A stretch of 64,000 bases of DNA, taken from contig NZ_RJJR01000008.1 in NCBI RefSeq assembly GCF_003721595.1, positions 186,001 to 250,000 of the forward strand. The letters run 5' to 3'. A program made the translations under genes and the position numbers. Positions 31,144 through 41,800 of this stretch are shown here, in pieces. This DNA comes from Hanamia caeni. GTDB taxonomy: Bacteria; Bacteroidota; Bacteroidia; Chitinophagales; Chitinophagaceae. The notes beneath the pieces were generated by a model, which was not told the DNA's origin, searched no databases, and saw nothing but the letters and a program-made list of their open reading frames with translations. Every line of letters begins with the position of its first letter. Position 1 is the first letter of the stretch.

Positions 31144-33714
31144 ATGCAATTCAATTCCATCTTAAAGAAATTATTTTTAGTAACGCCATTAATTTTATTT
31201 GGGGCCTTTGTTTCGTTGCAAACATCGGCACAACAATTACGGATAAATGATTCCGGCTATTTTGCAGAGCCCGGCGTGAATGTGCTGGTGTTTAATTATG
31301 ATTACAGCGGTATGTTCTTTGATGAAAAAACATCAGCCATTGAGTTGATTCATCACGGCGTAAGAACCGCTACAGGCGGCGCGGTACGTCTTCAAAATAC
31401 GCCTGAGCAATGGGATCTGATTCCAAAAACGATCAGCAGGAAAGTTGATAAAAAAAATAACAGCATAGAAGTTGGGTTGCGCTATGAAGAATATGATTTT
31501 AATTCACGCGTGGTGGTTACGGCAAAAGATAAAGGCGTTGAAATATCTGTGTATCTCGATAAACCTTTGCCGGAAAAATTAGTAGGCAATGCAGGTTTCA
31601 ATCTTGAATTTCTTCCTTCCGCATATTTTGAAAAATCGTATTTCGCCGATGGAAAGCCCGGAAATTTTCCATTATATCCCAGCAGCAAAACGAGTATAGA
31701 ACCTATCAGTAAAAAGATTCCTCAATTCGCCGGCCATACAACTTTTGACGACAGGGGCCGCGGCGAATTTATTGTGCCTTCACCAATCGCTTCGGGCAAA
31801 ACATTGGTTCTGGCTCCGGAGGACGCCGAACGTAAAGTGAAGATTGTTTCGGAAACAGCGGGTGAAGATTTGATGTTGTTTGATGGCCGGAATCTGGCAC
31901 AAAACGGTTGGTTCATTGTCCGTAGTTTATTGCCTGCAAATAAAACAGGAAAAGTTTTATCATGGTATGTTGAACCCAATGCCATTCCCGGTTGGAAGCG
32001 CAAACCGAACATTGGTTTTTCTCAAGTGGGCTACAATCCTTCGCAGGAAAAAGTTGCCGTGATTGAGTTGGATAAAAATGATACACCTTTAAAAACTGCA
32101 TCACTTTTCCAGGTGATGCCCGATGGAAAAAATGTTTTGAAATTAAAAGGTGATGTAAAAGTTTGGGGAAGATATTTTCGATACAATTATGCAAAATTTG
32201 ATTTCAGTTCAGTCAAAGAACCAGGCTTGTATTTTATTCAATACGGCAATCAAAAAACAAATACATTTTCCATTGCTTCAAATATCTACGATAATACCTG
32301 GCATCCCACTTTGGATGTTTGGTTCCCGGTGCAGATGGACCACATGGAAGTGAATGAAGCGTATCGTGTATGGCATGGCGCGCCGTTCCTCGATGATGCG
32401 CTGCAGGCGCCCACCAATATTCAACATTTTGATGGTTACAGTATGGGGCCGTCAACCCAAACAAAATACAAACCGCTCGAGCGAATTCCCGGCATGGCTA
32501 TGGGCGGATGGTTTGATGCCGGCGATTTTGATATTCAAACCGGCTCGCATTGTAATGTGCTGCTGGCTTTGGTAGATACATGGGAAAAATTTAAACCAAC
32601 ACGCGATGAAACTTTTGTGGATTACGCAACGCGCTATGTCGATATTCATCGCCCCGATGGCAAGCCTGATTTGTTGCAACAGATTCAACATGGCACTTTA
32701 AATGTGGTGGCGCAGGTAAAAAATATTGGCCATCCTGTAAGAGGAATCGTTGTTCCGCATCTGCATCAATATCATCACCTGGGCGATGCGGTGAATGAAA
32801 CCGACAACCTGCTGTATGATTCAACTTTAAAACCTTATGAAGTAAAAGGCAATCGCAGCGGCACTTTGGATGATCGCTGGGCATTCACCGAAAGAACAAC
32901 TTTCCTTGATTATTACACCGCCGCTGCTTTGGCTGCATCAAGCCGTGCGTTAAAAGGGTTCGATGATACTTTATCGCAACAAAGTTTATTTTATGCAAAA
33001 CAATTGTGGAATGAAGATGACAGCATCACCAAAAAAGACACTTCAAGATTTGCAAGAATGTTCGGAAGTGCATTAAAAATAAATGCGGCGCTGCAGTTAT
33101 ACATCACCACACACGATAAACAATATGCCGATGTATTTAAAGAAGCCATCTGGCAATCACTAAAAAATATGAGCGGCAGCAGGTATGGCGGAGGCGCGAT
33201 AAAAACTGCATTGCAGGCAATTCCTTTTATGGATGAAGATTATAAAAATAAATTGCGCGGGTATGTGGTAAAGTATAAAGCGATTTGTGATGATTATGCG
33301 AAACAAAATCCTTACGGCGTGCCCATTGCCGAAGGCGGCTGGGGCGGCAGCGGCAACGTAGTAAGTTTTGCCACCGCGAATTATTACGCGGACAAATTTT
33401 ATCCGGATATCATCGGGCCGGAATATGTGTACAAAGGATTGAATTATATTTTCGGCTGCCATCCTTATTCCAACATTTCATTTGTCAGTTCTGTCGGAAC
33501 AAAATCGAAGAAGATCACTTACGGAAACAATCGCGCAAACTTCAGTTTTATCGCCGGTGGAATTGTGCCCGGTGTTTTATTGATCAAGCCTGATTTTTTA
33601 GAGAATAAAGAAGACTGGCCATTTTTCTGGGGCGAGAATGAAGTAACGGTGGGCGGTTGCGCCGATTATATTTTTTTAGCAAATGCCGCAAGTGCGCTGG
33701 CGGATGCCAAGTAA
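31144..33714 (+). CDS. Secreted GH9 endoglucanase-like enzyme with N-terminal Ig domain
   Basis: About 856 residues from the ATG at 31144 (MQFNSILKKLFLVTPL...TSAQ signal peptide); the open frame reaches back to a TTG at 31087 overlapping the GH43 gene, which is unlikely. An N-terminal beta region of about 280 residues is followed by a CelD_N-type Ig domain (FSQVGYNPSQEKVAVIEL), then the (alpha/alpha)6 barrel with GGWFDAGDFDIQTGSH (catalytic Asp pair) and the C-terminal general acid in WGENEVTVGGCADYIF. GH9 enzymes mostly cut beta-1,4-glucans, some xyloglucan or mixed-linkage glucan, so this gene widens the locus beyond pure xylan. The large N-terminal extension has no assignment from me. Confidence 0.87.
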   Translation: MQFNSILKKLFLVTPLILFGAFVSLQTSAQQLRINDSGYFAEPGVNVLVFNYDYSGMFFDEKTSAIELIHHGVRTATGGAVRLQNTPEQWDLIPKTISRKVDKKNNSIEVGLRYEEYDFNSRVVVTAKDKGVEISVYLDKPLPEKLVGNAGFNLEFLPSAYFEKSYFADGKPGNFPLYPSSKTSIEPISKKIPQFAGHTTFDDRGRGEFIVPSPIASGKTLVLAPEDAERKVKIVSETAGEDLMLFDGRNLAQNGWFIVRSLLPANKTGKVLSWYVEPNAIPGWKRKPNIGFSQVGYNPSQEKVAVIELDKNDTPLKTASLFQVMPDGKNVLKLKGDVKVWGRYFRYNYAKFDFSSVKEPGLYFIQYGNQKTNTFSIASNIYDNTWHPTLDVWFPVQMDHMEVNEAYRVWHGAPFLDDALQAPTNIQHFDGYSMGPSTQTKYKPLERIPGMAMGGWFDAGDFDIQTGSHCNVLLALVDTWEKFKPTRDETFVDYATRYVDIHRPDGKPDLLQQIQHGTLNVVAQVKNIGHPVRGIVVPHLHQYHHLGDAVNETDNLLYDSTLKPYEVKGNRSGTLDDRWAFTERTTFLDYYTAAALAASSRALKGFDDTLSQQSLFYAKQLWNEDDSITKKDTSRFARMFGSALKINAALQLYITTHDKQYADVFKEAIWQSLKNMSGSRYGGGAIKTALQAIPFMDEDYKNKLRGYVVKYKAICDDYAKQNPYGVPIAEGGWGGSGNVVSFATANYYADKFYPDIIGPEYVYKGLNYIFGCHPYSNISFVSSVGTKSKKITYGNNRANFSFIAGGIVPGVLLIKPDFLENKEDWPFFWGENEVTVGGCADYIFLANAASALADAK

Positions 33715-33741
33715 ACAATAATAGGTACTAAATGTTTTTGC

Positions 33742-33757
33742 AGTAAACGAACAAATA
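33742..33757 (+). repeat. Dispersed 16-bp motif, copy 3 (AGTAAACGAACAAATA)
   Basis: Identical over 17 bases (with the preceding C) to the copy at 57756. It is 27 bp after the GH9 stop in the 101-bp gap before GH43-CBM6. Confidence 0.5.
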
Positions 33758-33815
33758 TTGATGAAAAGGATTTTGTATTCAAAGGAGTTTAGAAATCATT
33801 CATAAAAACAACAGC

Positions 33816-35159
33816 ATGAATTTTAAAAAAAAGTATTTTTTTCTTTCCTGTTTAATTGGATTAGCAGCAAATTCATTTGCCCAAAATCCGCTCATCACCA
33901 ATATGTATTCTGCAGATCCTACAGCAAGAGTTTTTGGCGATAGCGTCTATTTATATCCGTCGCATGATATTCTGGCAACGCCCGGTCATGGCCGTCCCGG
34001 TTGGTTTTGCATGGAAGACTATCACGTGTTTGCGTCGAAAAATTTAACCGATTGGAAAGATGATGGCATCGTGGTAACGCAAACGTCAGTTCCCTGGACG
34101 AAACCTGATGCCTACAGCATGTGGGCGCCGGATTGCATTGAACGAAATGGAAAATATTATTTTTATTTTCCGGCTGCGCCCAAAGATTCAAGTTATGGCA
34201 GAGGCTTTGCGATTGGAGTTGCGATAGCCGATAAACCTTCCGGGCCTTTTATTCCGCAGGCTGAGCCGATAAAAGGAGTTCATGGAATTGATCCCAATGT
34301 TTTTATTGATAAAAACGGACAGGCATATTTATATTTTGCATTAGGAAATATTTATGGAGCGAAATTAAAAGATAACATGGTGGAATTGGATGGTAAACCA
34401 GCCATCATGCAGGGTTTGCCAACAGGAAAAGGTTTGAAAGAAGGCCCGTTTTTATTTGAGCGCAATGGTAAATATTACATGACCTATCCGCATGTTGCCG
34501 ACAAAACAGAACAACTGGAATATGCGGTTAGCGACAATCCGCTCGGGCCGTTCAAAGTTACCGGCGTGATCATGGATGAAAGGCCCGACTGCTGGACCAA
34601 TCATCAATCGATTACGCAAATTAAAAATCAATGGTATTTGTTTTACCACTATAACGACCTTTCTCCAAACTTTGATAAAGCGCGTTCTGTAAGGGCTGAC
34701 AGTTTATTTTTTAATGAAGACGGAACGATAAAAAAAGTGATTCCGACTTTACGCGGTATTGGTGTAACCCATGCAACTTCAAAAATTCAAATTGACAGAT
34801 ACAGTGCTAAATCCAACGATGGCGTAAGCGTGGATTTTATTGATACTACCAACAGGTTTGAGGGATGGAAAACGATTTTCACAAAAGCCAATTCGTCGAT
34901 TCAATATAACACAGTGGATTTTGGAACGAAAAAAATAAAGTCTGTTGTTGTAAAAGCAATGTCATCAACAGGCGGCGCTTTGGAAATTCATTTGGACAAT
35001 GCAAATAATTCTCCGGTCGCAACAATCGAAATTCCGAAAACACCTGATTGGAAAGAATTTAAAGTGCCTTTAAAGTCATTCAAATCCGGAATTCACAATC
35101 TTATTGTTTCACTAAAAACAAATTCCAATGTTGAAGTGGATTGGATAAAGTTTGAATAA
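33816..35159 (+). CDS. Secreted GH43-CBM6 arabinoxylan-active enzyme
   Basis: 447 residues, signal peptide ending about residue 23 (NSFAQ). The five-bladed GH43 domain (about 25-325) shows the base Asp in YSADPTARVFGDSVYLYPSHD, WAPDCIERNGKYYFYF, the modulator Asp in GIDPNVFIDKNGQAYLYFA and the general acid Glu in LKEGPFLFERNGKYYMTYPH. A C-terminal CBM6 domain (about 330-447) begins SKIQIDRYSAKSNDG and ends NVEVDWIKFE, typical of xylan-binding CBM6. The architecture matches arabinoxylan arabinofuranohydrolases and xylosidases. It is related to the truncated cytoplasmic GH43 at the left window edge. Confidence 0.92.
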   Translation: MNFKKKYFFLSCLIGLAANSFAQNPLITNMYSADPTARVFGDSVYLYPSHDILATPGHGRPGWFCMEDYHVFASKNLTDWKDDGIVVTQTSVPWTKPDAYSMWAPDCIERNGKYYFYFPAAPKDSSYGRGFAIGVAIADKPSGPFIPQAEPIKGVHGIDPNVFIDKNGQAYLYFALGNIYGAKLKDNMVELDGKPAIMQGLPTGKGLKEGPFLFERNGKYYMTYPHVADKTEQLEYAVSDNPLGPFKVTGVIMDERPDCWTNHQSITQIKNQWYLFYHYNDLSPNFDKARSVRADSLFFNEDGTIKKVIPTLRGIGVTHATSKIQIDRYSAKSNDGVSVDFIDTTNRFEGWKTIFTKANSSIQYNTVDFGTKKIKSVVVKAMSSTGGALEIHLDNANNSPVATIEIPKTPDWKEFKVPLKSFKSGIHNLIVSLKTNSNVEVDWIKFE

Positions 35160-35191
35160 ACAAAATCATTTTACAACAAAAAACAATCACG

Positions 35192-36724
35192 ATGAAAAAA
35201 TTATTCTTTACGCTATTATCGTTTTTGCCCTTGTCATTGTTTGCTCAAAATGCAACTATCAAAATTGATGTTAACAGAAAGATCAGCGACATCGACCCAA
35301 AAATTTATGGCGTTTTTATGGAGCCGATTCATTTTAACGGAAGAAGAATGGGCTTGCCGGATTCAGTGGATTTCAACACGCTTTATGGAAATTTATACGA
35401 CCCGTCTTCGCCGCTCGCCGATGCAGACGGCTTTCGCAAAGATTACATCGATGCGATGAAAGAATTGAAGATTACCAATATGCGGTGGCCGGGTGGAAAC
35501 TTTTTAATGGGTTATGATTGGAAAGATGGAATCGGCCCTAAGGACCAGCGCCCCACGCGTATAAACCTGGCCTGGGGCGGCATTGACAACAATCACGTGG
35601 GTACGGATGAATGGATGAAATTGAACAAATCAATCGGCAGTGAAAATATTTTAGCCGTCAATCTTGGCCTTGGAACTATTTTAGATGCTGCTTATTTGGT
35701 TGAATATTGCAATTATAAAGGAGGCACTTATTATTCAGATTTACGTGCAAAGAATGGCCATCCTCAACCTTATGGTGTTAAGATTTGGGATTTGGGAAAT
35801 GAAGTGGATGGCTTGCCGTGGGAACTTGGCCACAAGACTGCAGAAAATTATGTGGAAACTGCAAGGGAAGCTGCAAAAGCCATGATTGCTGTTGACCCGA
35901 CCATCAAATTTGTTGGTTCCGGTTCTTCTTATTATTCCGGCGACTGGCTTCATTGGAACAGAACTGTTTTGAATGGCATTGGCGATAAAATCAGTTATCT
36001 TTCTATTCATCGTTATTGGGAAGGCGGTTCGCCCGATAATTACTACGCTTATATGGGCGATGGCGCAATGGATTTTGATAACAAAATAAAAACTGTTGCC
36101 AACCAGATTGAAATTGCCGAAACAAAAAATAATTTCAAACATCCCATCTACCTTTCTGTTGATGAATGGGGCGCTTTTGCAAGAAGCTTTATGTCGGTAT
36201 TACCGATTGCACAATGCTTGAATTCTTTCATTCGTCACGCGGATGTAGTCAAAATGGCCAACTTTACCATGCTTACTTCGTTGCTCTCAAGCGACCCTAA
36301 AAACGGCACGTTTAAATCGCCGGTATTTTATACATTCAAAGCGTTTTCAAATAATTGTTTGGGCGCTTCGGTAGATACTTATGTTGCCTGCGATACATTT
36401 GGTACCGCGCAATTCAGAGGTATTCCTTATCTTGATGTAACTACGGTTTATTCAAAAGAAACAAACACCGTTTTTTTTAATGTGATAAATCGTAATAAGG
36501 ATAAAGCAATTGCAACAGATATTGAAAGCAACGGATCAAATTTTTCCGGCAAAGCAGAAGCCAGTATTATTAACAGTGACGACCTGAAGGCGCCCTTTGC
36601 TTATGACAAAAGAAATCAGTATGTTCCGGTAACAAAAGATGTAAAAACAAGCGCGGATAAATTGTCATTTACTTTTCCTCCGCATTCATTTACGCAGATA
36701 AAAGTGAGTATAAACAAAAAATAA
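35192..36724 (+). CDS. Secreted GH51 alpha-L-arabinofuranosidase (compact form)
   Basis: 510 residues, signal peptide ending at about residue 19 (SLFAQ), no CBM. Acid/base E204 in IWDLGNEVDGLPW and nucleophile E325 in LSVDEWGAFA; RWPGGNFLMGYDWKDGIGPKDQRP is a strong GH51 block. The size is that of classical intracellular GH51 enzymes, but the leader sends it to the periplasm. It releases L-arabinose from arabinoxylo-oligosaccharides. It lies 32 bp after GH43-CBM6 and 21 bp before GH67, in a tight enzyme run. No arabinose catabolic genes (araA, araB, araD) occur in the window. Confidence 0.93.
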   Translation: MKKLFFTLLSFLPLSLFAQNATIKIDVNRKISDIDPKIYGVFMEPIHFNGRRMGLPDSVDFNTLYGNLYDPSSPLADADGFRKDYIDAMKELKITNMRWPGGNFLMGYDWKDGIGPKDQRPTRINLAWGGIDNNHVGTDEWMKLNKSIGSENILAVNLGLGTILDAAYLVEYCNYKGGTYYSDLRAKNGHPQPYGVKIWDLGNEVDGLPWELGHKTAENYVETAREAAKAMIAVDPTIKFVGSGSSYYSGDWLHWNRTVLNGIGDKISYLSIHRYWEGGSPDNYYAYMGDGAMDFDNKIKTVANQIEIAETKNNFKHPIYLSVDEWGAFARSFMSVLPIAQCLNSFIRHADVVKMANFTMLTSLLSSDPKNGTFKSPVFYTFKAFSNNCLGASVDTYVACDTFGTAQFRGIPYLDVTTVYSKETNTVFFNVINRNKDKAIATDIESNGSNFSGKAEASIINSDDLKAPFAYDKRNQYVPVTKDVKTSADKLSFTFPPHSFTQIKVSINKK

Positions 36725-36745
36725 TTTAATAACGAAATTCCTGAA

Positions 36746-38815
36746 ATGAAATCAATAATCGCCAGCATAATTTTTCTTTTTTCAATTGTATTTGTAAATG
36801 CGCAAAACGGCCACGAGCTCTGGCTCCGCCCTGTAAAAGCAAATCCTGTAAACGTCATTTGCAAACAAAATTCTCCAACATTATCCATTGCCAAACAGGA
36901 ACTTTTAGATAGATGGCAAGGCGATAACAACGCTTCTGTTACGCTCACTATTAAAAAAGATAAAGCTTTAAAAAAAGATGGTTTCCGGCTTGGGAAAAAT
37001 TCGGTGCAGGCCAATACAGATGCCGGGATTTTATATGGTGTGTATGAGTTGCTTCGTCGGCAGCAAACCAGCGAACCAATAAATAATGAGATTTTTAATC
37101 CTTCTTATGAAGTGCGCATCCTTGACCATTGGGATAATCTGAATGGAACCGTAGAACGTGGCTACGCAGGCAACTCAATTTTCTGGAGAAAAAATGACCC
37201 TTTCACGGTTACTAATACTGATAAAAAACTTTGGCAGGAATATGCACGTGCCAATGCATCAATTGGTATCAATGCTTCTGTGCTGGATAATGTGAATGCA
37301 TCGCCATTAATATTGAGCGCTGATTATTTGAATCGTACAAAAGAGATTGCGAATGTGTTGAGGCCTTATGGAATTAAAGTTTACCTGGCCGTAAACTTTG
37401 CATCGCCATCCACATTGGGAAAATTAAACACTGCAGACCCTCTTGATAAAGAAGTAATCGAATGGTGGAAAGAAAAAGTGAAAGAAATTTATAGTTTGAT
37501 TCCGGATTTCGGCGGCTTTCTTGTGAAAGCCAGCAGCGAAGGGCAACCTGGCCCACAGAATTATGGACGCAGCCACGCAGATGGCGCTAACATGCTTGCT
37601 GATGCATTGAAGCCGTATGGTGGAATTGTGATGTGGCGCGCTTTTGTATATTCTTCAAATAATGAAGACCGCGCCAAACAAGCCTACGATGAATTTATGC
37701 CTCTCGATGGAAAGTTTCGGGATAATGTAATCATCCAGGTAAAAAATGGACCGATAGATTTTCAGCCACGCGAACCATTCAGCCCTTTGTTTGGTGCAAT
37801 GAAAAAAACTTCTGTGATGCCGGAATTCCAAATCACCATGGAATATCTGGGCCATGCAAATTACCTAGTGTTTTTATCAACCATGTGGGAAGAATGTTTG
37901 AAAAGTGATACGTATCAACAGGGTAAAGGCAGCACAGTTGCGCGTTGCACAGATGGTAGTATTTATCCGCAGAAATATACAGCAATTGCCGGAGTTTCCA
38001 ATGTCGGCCTGGACACCAATTGGAATGGCCACCAATTCAACCAGGCCAATTGGTATGCATTCGGAAGATTAGCGTGGAATAATACTTTGAATAGTGAACA
38101 GATTGCCGACGAATGGATAAAGCTTACTTTTTATAATGATTCTTCTCAAAAATCAGGTGATAAAAATTATACTGCTGACTGGAATAAAAATTTTCTTGCA
38201 CCTGTAAAAAAAATGATGATGGAGAGCCGGGAAGCGGCAGTAAATTTTATGACACCACTTGGCTTGCATCACATTATGTCTGCCAATGGACATTATGGCC
38301 CTGGTCCCTGGTGGGCGCCAAAAGGAATGCGACCAGAGTGGACACCGCCTTATTACCATCATGCGGGCGCTGACGGAATTGGCTTTGACCGGACAACAAA
38401 AGGCAGTGACGCCGTGAGCCAATATCATGAACCATTGGCTTCACAATTCAATAATGTAGCTACCTGTCCGGAAAAATATTTGTTGTGGTTTCATCATTTG
38501 CCGTGGGATTACAAGATGAAAAACGGACGCACTTTATGGGATGATTTATGTTATCATTATGAGGAAGGCGTAAACCAGGTTCGTGAGTTTCAAAAAGTTT
38601 GGGACAAAGCTGGACCGTATGTGGACAGCACGCGTTTCATGGAAGTGCAGCGTAAACTGCGCATTCAATGCGTAAATGCGATTTTATGGAAAGACGCGTG
38701 CACCTTGTATTTTCAGCAATTCAGTAAAATGCCGATTCCATATGAACTGGAAAGGCCCGTGAATAACCTGGATGAAATGATTTATAATGACAGGGGTGAT
38801 GGGCGATCGCATTAA
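36746..38815 (+). CDS. aguA: Secreted alpha-glucuronidase, GH67
   Basis: 689 residues, signal peptide MKSIIASIIFLFSIVFVNAQ. GH67 features: LWLRPVKAN near the N-terminus, RILDHWDNLNGTVERGYAGNSIFW, the acid Glu in KASSEGQPGPQNYGR, the base pair Asp in GPIDFQPREPFSPLFG and Glu in MPEFQITMEYLG, and the C-terminal GPGPWWAPKGMRPEW and WFHHLPWDYKM. The family removes (4-O-methyl)glucuronate from the non-reducing end xylose of oligosaccharides, so it acts after endoxylanase cutting, complementing GH115 on polymer. The length is within the family's normal range, and all three catalytic acids are present. Confidence 0.94.
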   Translation: MKSIIASIIFLFSIVFVNAQNGHELWLRPVKANPVNVICKQNSPTLSIAKQELLDRWQGDNNASVTLTIKKDKALKKDGFRLGKNSVQANTDAGILYGVYELLRRQQTSEPINNEIFNPSYEVRILDHWDNLNGTVERGYAGNSIFWRKNDPFTVTNTDKKLWQEYARANASIGINASVLDNVNASPLILSADYLNRTKEIANVLRPYGIKVYLAVNFASPSTLGKLNTADPLDKEVIEWWKEKVKEIYSLIPDFGGFLVKASSEGQPGPQNYGRSHADGANMLADALKPYGGIVMWRAFVYSSNNEDRAKQAYDEFMPLDGKFRDNVIIQVKNGPIDFQPREPFSPLFGAMKKTSVMPEFQITMEYLGHANYLVFLSTMWEECLKSDTYQQGKGSTVARCTDGSIYPQKYTAIAGVSNVGLDTNWNGHQFNQANWYAFGRLAWNNTLNSEQIADEWIKLTFYNDSSQKSGDKNYTADWNKNFLAPVKKMMMESREAAVNFMTPLGLHHIMSANGHYGPGPWWAPKGMRPEWTPPYYHHAGADGIGFDRTTKGSDAVSQYHEPLASQFNNVATCPEKYLLWFHHLPWDYKMKNGRTLWDDLCYHYEEGVNQVREFQKVWDKAGPYVDSTRFMEVQRKLRIQCVNAILWKDACTLYFQQFSKMPIPYELERPVNNLDEMIYNDRGDGRSH

Positions 38816-38816
38816 A

Positions 38817-38838
38817 AATTAGAAAATATTTTCTAATT
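38817..38838. repeat. Perfect 22-bp palindrome between GH67 and the FG-GAP gene
   Basis: AATTAGAAAATATTTTCTAATT equals its own reverse complement. It begins 1 bp after the GH67 stop and ends 8 bp before the next start codon. It could be a protein-binding site or a weak mRNA hairpin (all A/T except one G-C pair per arm). It lacks the GC stem of a terminator. Confidence 0.75.
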
Positions 38839-38846
38839 ACACAATT

Positions 38847-41800
38847 ATGCAAAATAAAAATCTTGTTTATTTGTTGGTTTACTGCATTTGTTTCATCGCA
38901 TTTGGATGTAAAGAGAAAAATAAAAATCAACTGTTCTATTTTCTATCTGCAAAAGAATCGGGCGTTGATTTTTCGAATAATATCGATGAAACAAAATTAA
39001 AAGGCGGTGCGCTGAACGAGTTTGGCTACATGGGTGGCGGCGTTGGCATTCTTGATGTAAACAATGATGGACTAAAAGATATTTTCTTTTGCGGAAACCA
39101 GGTCAGCAGCAGGTTGTATTTAAATAAAGGAAATAATCAATTTGAAGATATTACAAAATCCGCAGGGCTTACAACCACTGACTGGATTTCCGGCGTTAGT
39201 ATAGTCGATATCAATAACGATGGATATGATGATATATATCTCTGCACATACGGAGACTCATCAGGCAGGCGTTCGCACAATTTGTTGTTCATCAATCAAC
39301 ACAATAATACCTTCAAAGAAGAAGCTGCAGAATATGGCCTCGCTGATACGAGCTATTCCACACAGGCGGTTTTTTTTGATTATGACAAAGATGGCGACCT
39401 CGATATGTACTTGTGCAATTACATGTTGAATGCTTCCTATTCTGCCAACTATCTTTTTCCAAAAAACCTTTCGGGAAATTCACCCGCTAACGATAAGTTG
39501 TATAGAAATGATGGGAACAAAATTGGATTGAAACATCCTGTGTTTACAGAGGTTTCAAAGGAAGCCGGTATCAAAGAAGATGGTTATGGTTTAGGTGTTT
39601 CTGTCTCGGATTTTAATATGGATGGCTGGCCTGATATTTATGTGAGCAATGATTTTGTTTCCAATGATGATTTTTGGCTGAACAATAAGAACGGCACATT
39701 TTCGAATATGCTTGACCGTTCGACAAAACACCAGAGCTACAGCAGCATGGGCATTGATGCAGCGGACATGAACAATGACGGAAACATTGATTTTGCAACA
39801 GTAGATATGATGCCGGAAGATAATTTCCGTAAAAAACAAATCTATTCTTTCATGAATTACGACAGGTATCAGCAGGAAAGAAATATGGGTTATTCACCGG
39901 AGTTTTCGCGAAATGTTTTGCAATTAAATAATGGCAATTATTATAGCGGCGATACTTCTATCCCTTTTTTTAGCGAGATAGGGCAGCTCGCCGGTATCAG
40001 CGAAACAGACTGGAGCTGGAGCATTTTGTTTGCTGATTTTAATAATGATGGTTTTAAAGATTTGCATATTACCAACGGCATCGGCAGGGATTTTATCAAT
40101 GCTGATTTTATCGACTTTAGCAAAACCGCGCGCAATGCAGCATCAGAAGAAGAATCAAAAAAAATGCTCAATGATAAAATGGCGTCGCTTGGCAATGTAG
40201 AATTGCCAAATTATATGTATCTCAATAATGGCAATTACACTTTTTCCAACATCACTGATTCTTCAGGCATTAAAGAAAAATCTTTATCTACGGGCGCTGC
40301 TTATGTTGACCTCGATAATGATGGCGACATTGATTTGGTAGTCAATAATATCAATCAAAAAGCATTCATTTTAATCAACAATGAAAATAAACCCGGCAAG
40401 CCAAAAACCAACCATAGCATAGGTTTTATACTAAACGGCTATAGCTTAAATACAAAAGGCTTTGGCACAAAAATATTTGTCTATTCGAATGGCGCAAAAC
40501 AAGTGCAGGAAGAATATCCGGTGCGCGGTTATTTATCTTCTGTTGATACAAAACTTTTATTTGGAACCGGAAAAAATAAAATAATTGATTCCGTTGTTGT
40601 TGTCTGGCCAAATGATAAGAAACAAATTTTGCAAAATCTCAATTCAGATTCAACATACATTTTGTTTCAAAAAAACGCAATAGAAAATTGGCGGCCTTCT
40701 ATGTCCAATATCAATCAACAAATTTTTCATGATGTTACGGATTCTATAAACGCCCTGTACAAACATATTGAAGTTCCGTTTAATGATTTTGAAGAGCAGC
40801 CTTTGTTGCCACAAAAATATTCGCAGTCAGGTCCGTTCATCTCAACAGGCGATATCAATAATGATGGCAAAACTGATTTTTATGTAGGTGCAGGATTTAA
40901 TTCTTTACCAAAGATTTTTACGCAGGAAAATAATGGAAATTTTTCAGGAAAAAATTTCACCATCGGTTCGCCTTTTGAAGAAGACGAAGGCAGCGCGTTA
41001 TTTGATGCGGATGGAGATGGCGATTTGGATTTATTAGTTACTTATGGCGATATGCGATTCAACGATACTTCGCAATATTATCAGCCGCGCTTATACCTGA
41101 ATGACGGCAGGGGCGATTTTACTTTAAGTCCAAATGCTATTCCCGCAAATGTCAGAACTATTGCAGGTTGCGTGGCAGTAGCCGACTATAACGGTGATGG
41201 ACAAACGGATATTTTTATTGGTGGCCGCGTGTCGAAAAAATTTCCTTTGTCTCCGCAAAGTTTTTTGTTGCAAAACAACAAAGGAATTTTTACAGATGTT
41301 ACCAATAAAGTTTGTCCTGAATTGTCGAAAGCCGGAATGATTACGGCTGCGCAATGGGTGGATTTTGACAATGACAAACATCCGGATTTAGTGATTGCAG
41401 GAGAATATATGCCGATACGTTTTTTTAAAAATAACGGAACAAAATTTTCAGAAATTACTTCATCTACTGGTTTGCAGAATATGAATGGTTTATGGCGATG
41501 TCTTATCGCAACCGATGTAGATGATGATGGCGATGTGGATTTTATTGCAGGAAATTTAGGATTGAATAATAATTACAATGCTTCTGCAAAATATCCCATG
41601 AAATTATATGCAGATGATATTGATAATAATGGAAAAATTGACCCCGTTTTATTTTATTATATCAAAGATGAAAATGGGGATAGAAAATTATATCCATCCA
41701 TAAGTCTTGAGAAACTTGCTGCCAATATTCCTGCAGTAAAAAAGAAATTTTCCTCGAACAAAGATTATGCAAAAGCAACGCCGGATGAAATTTTTACAGA

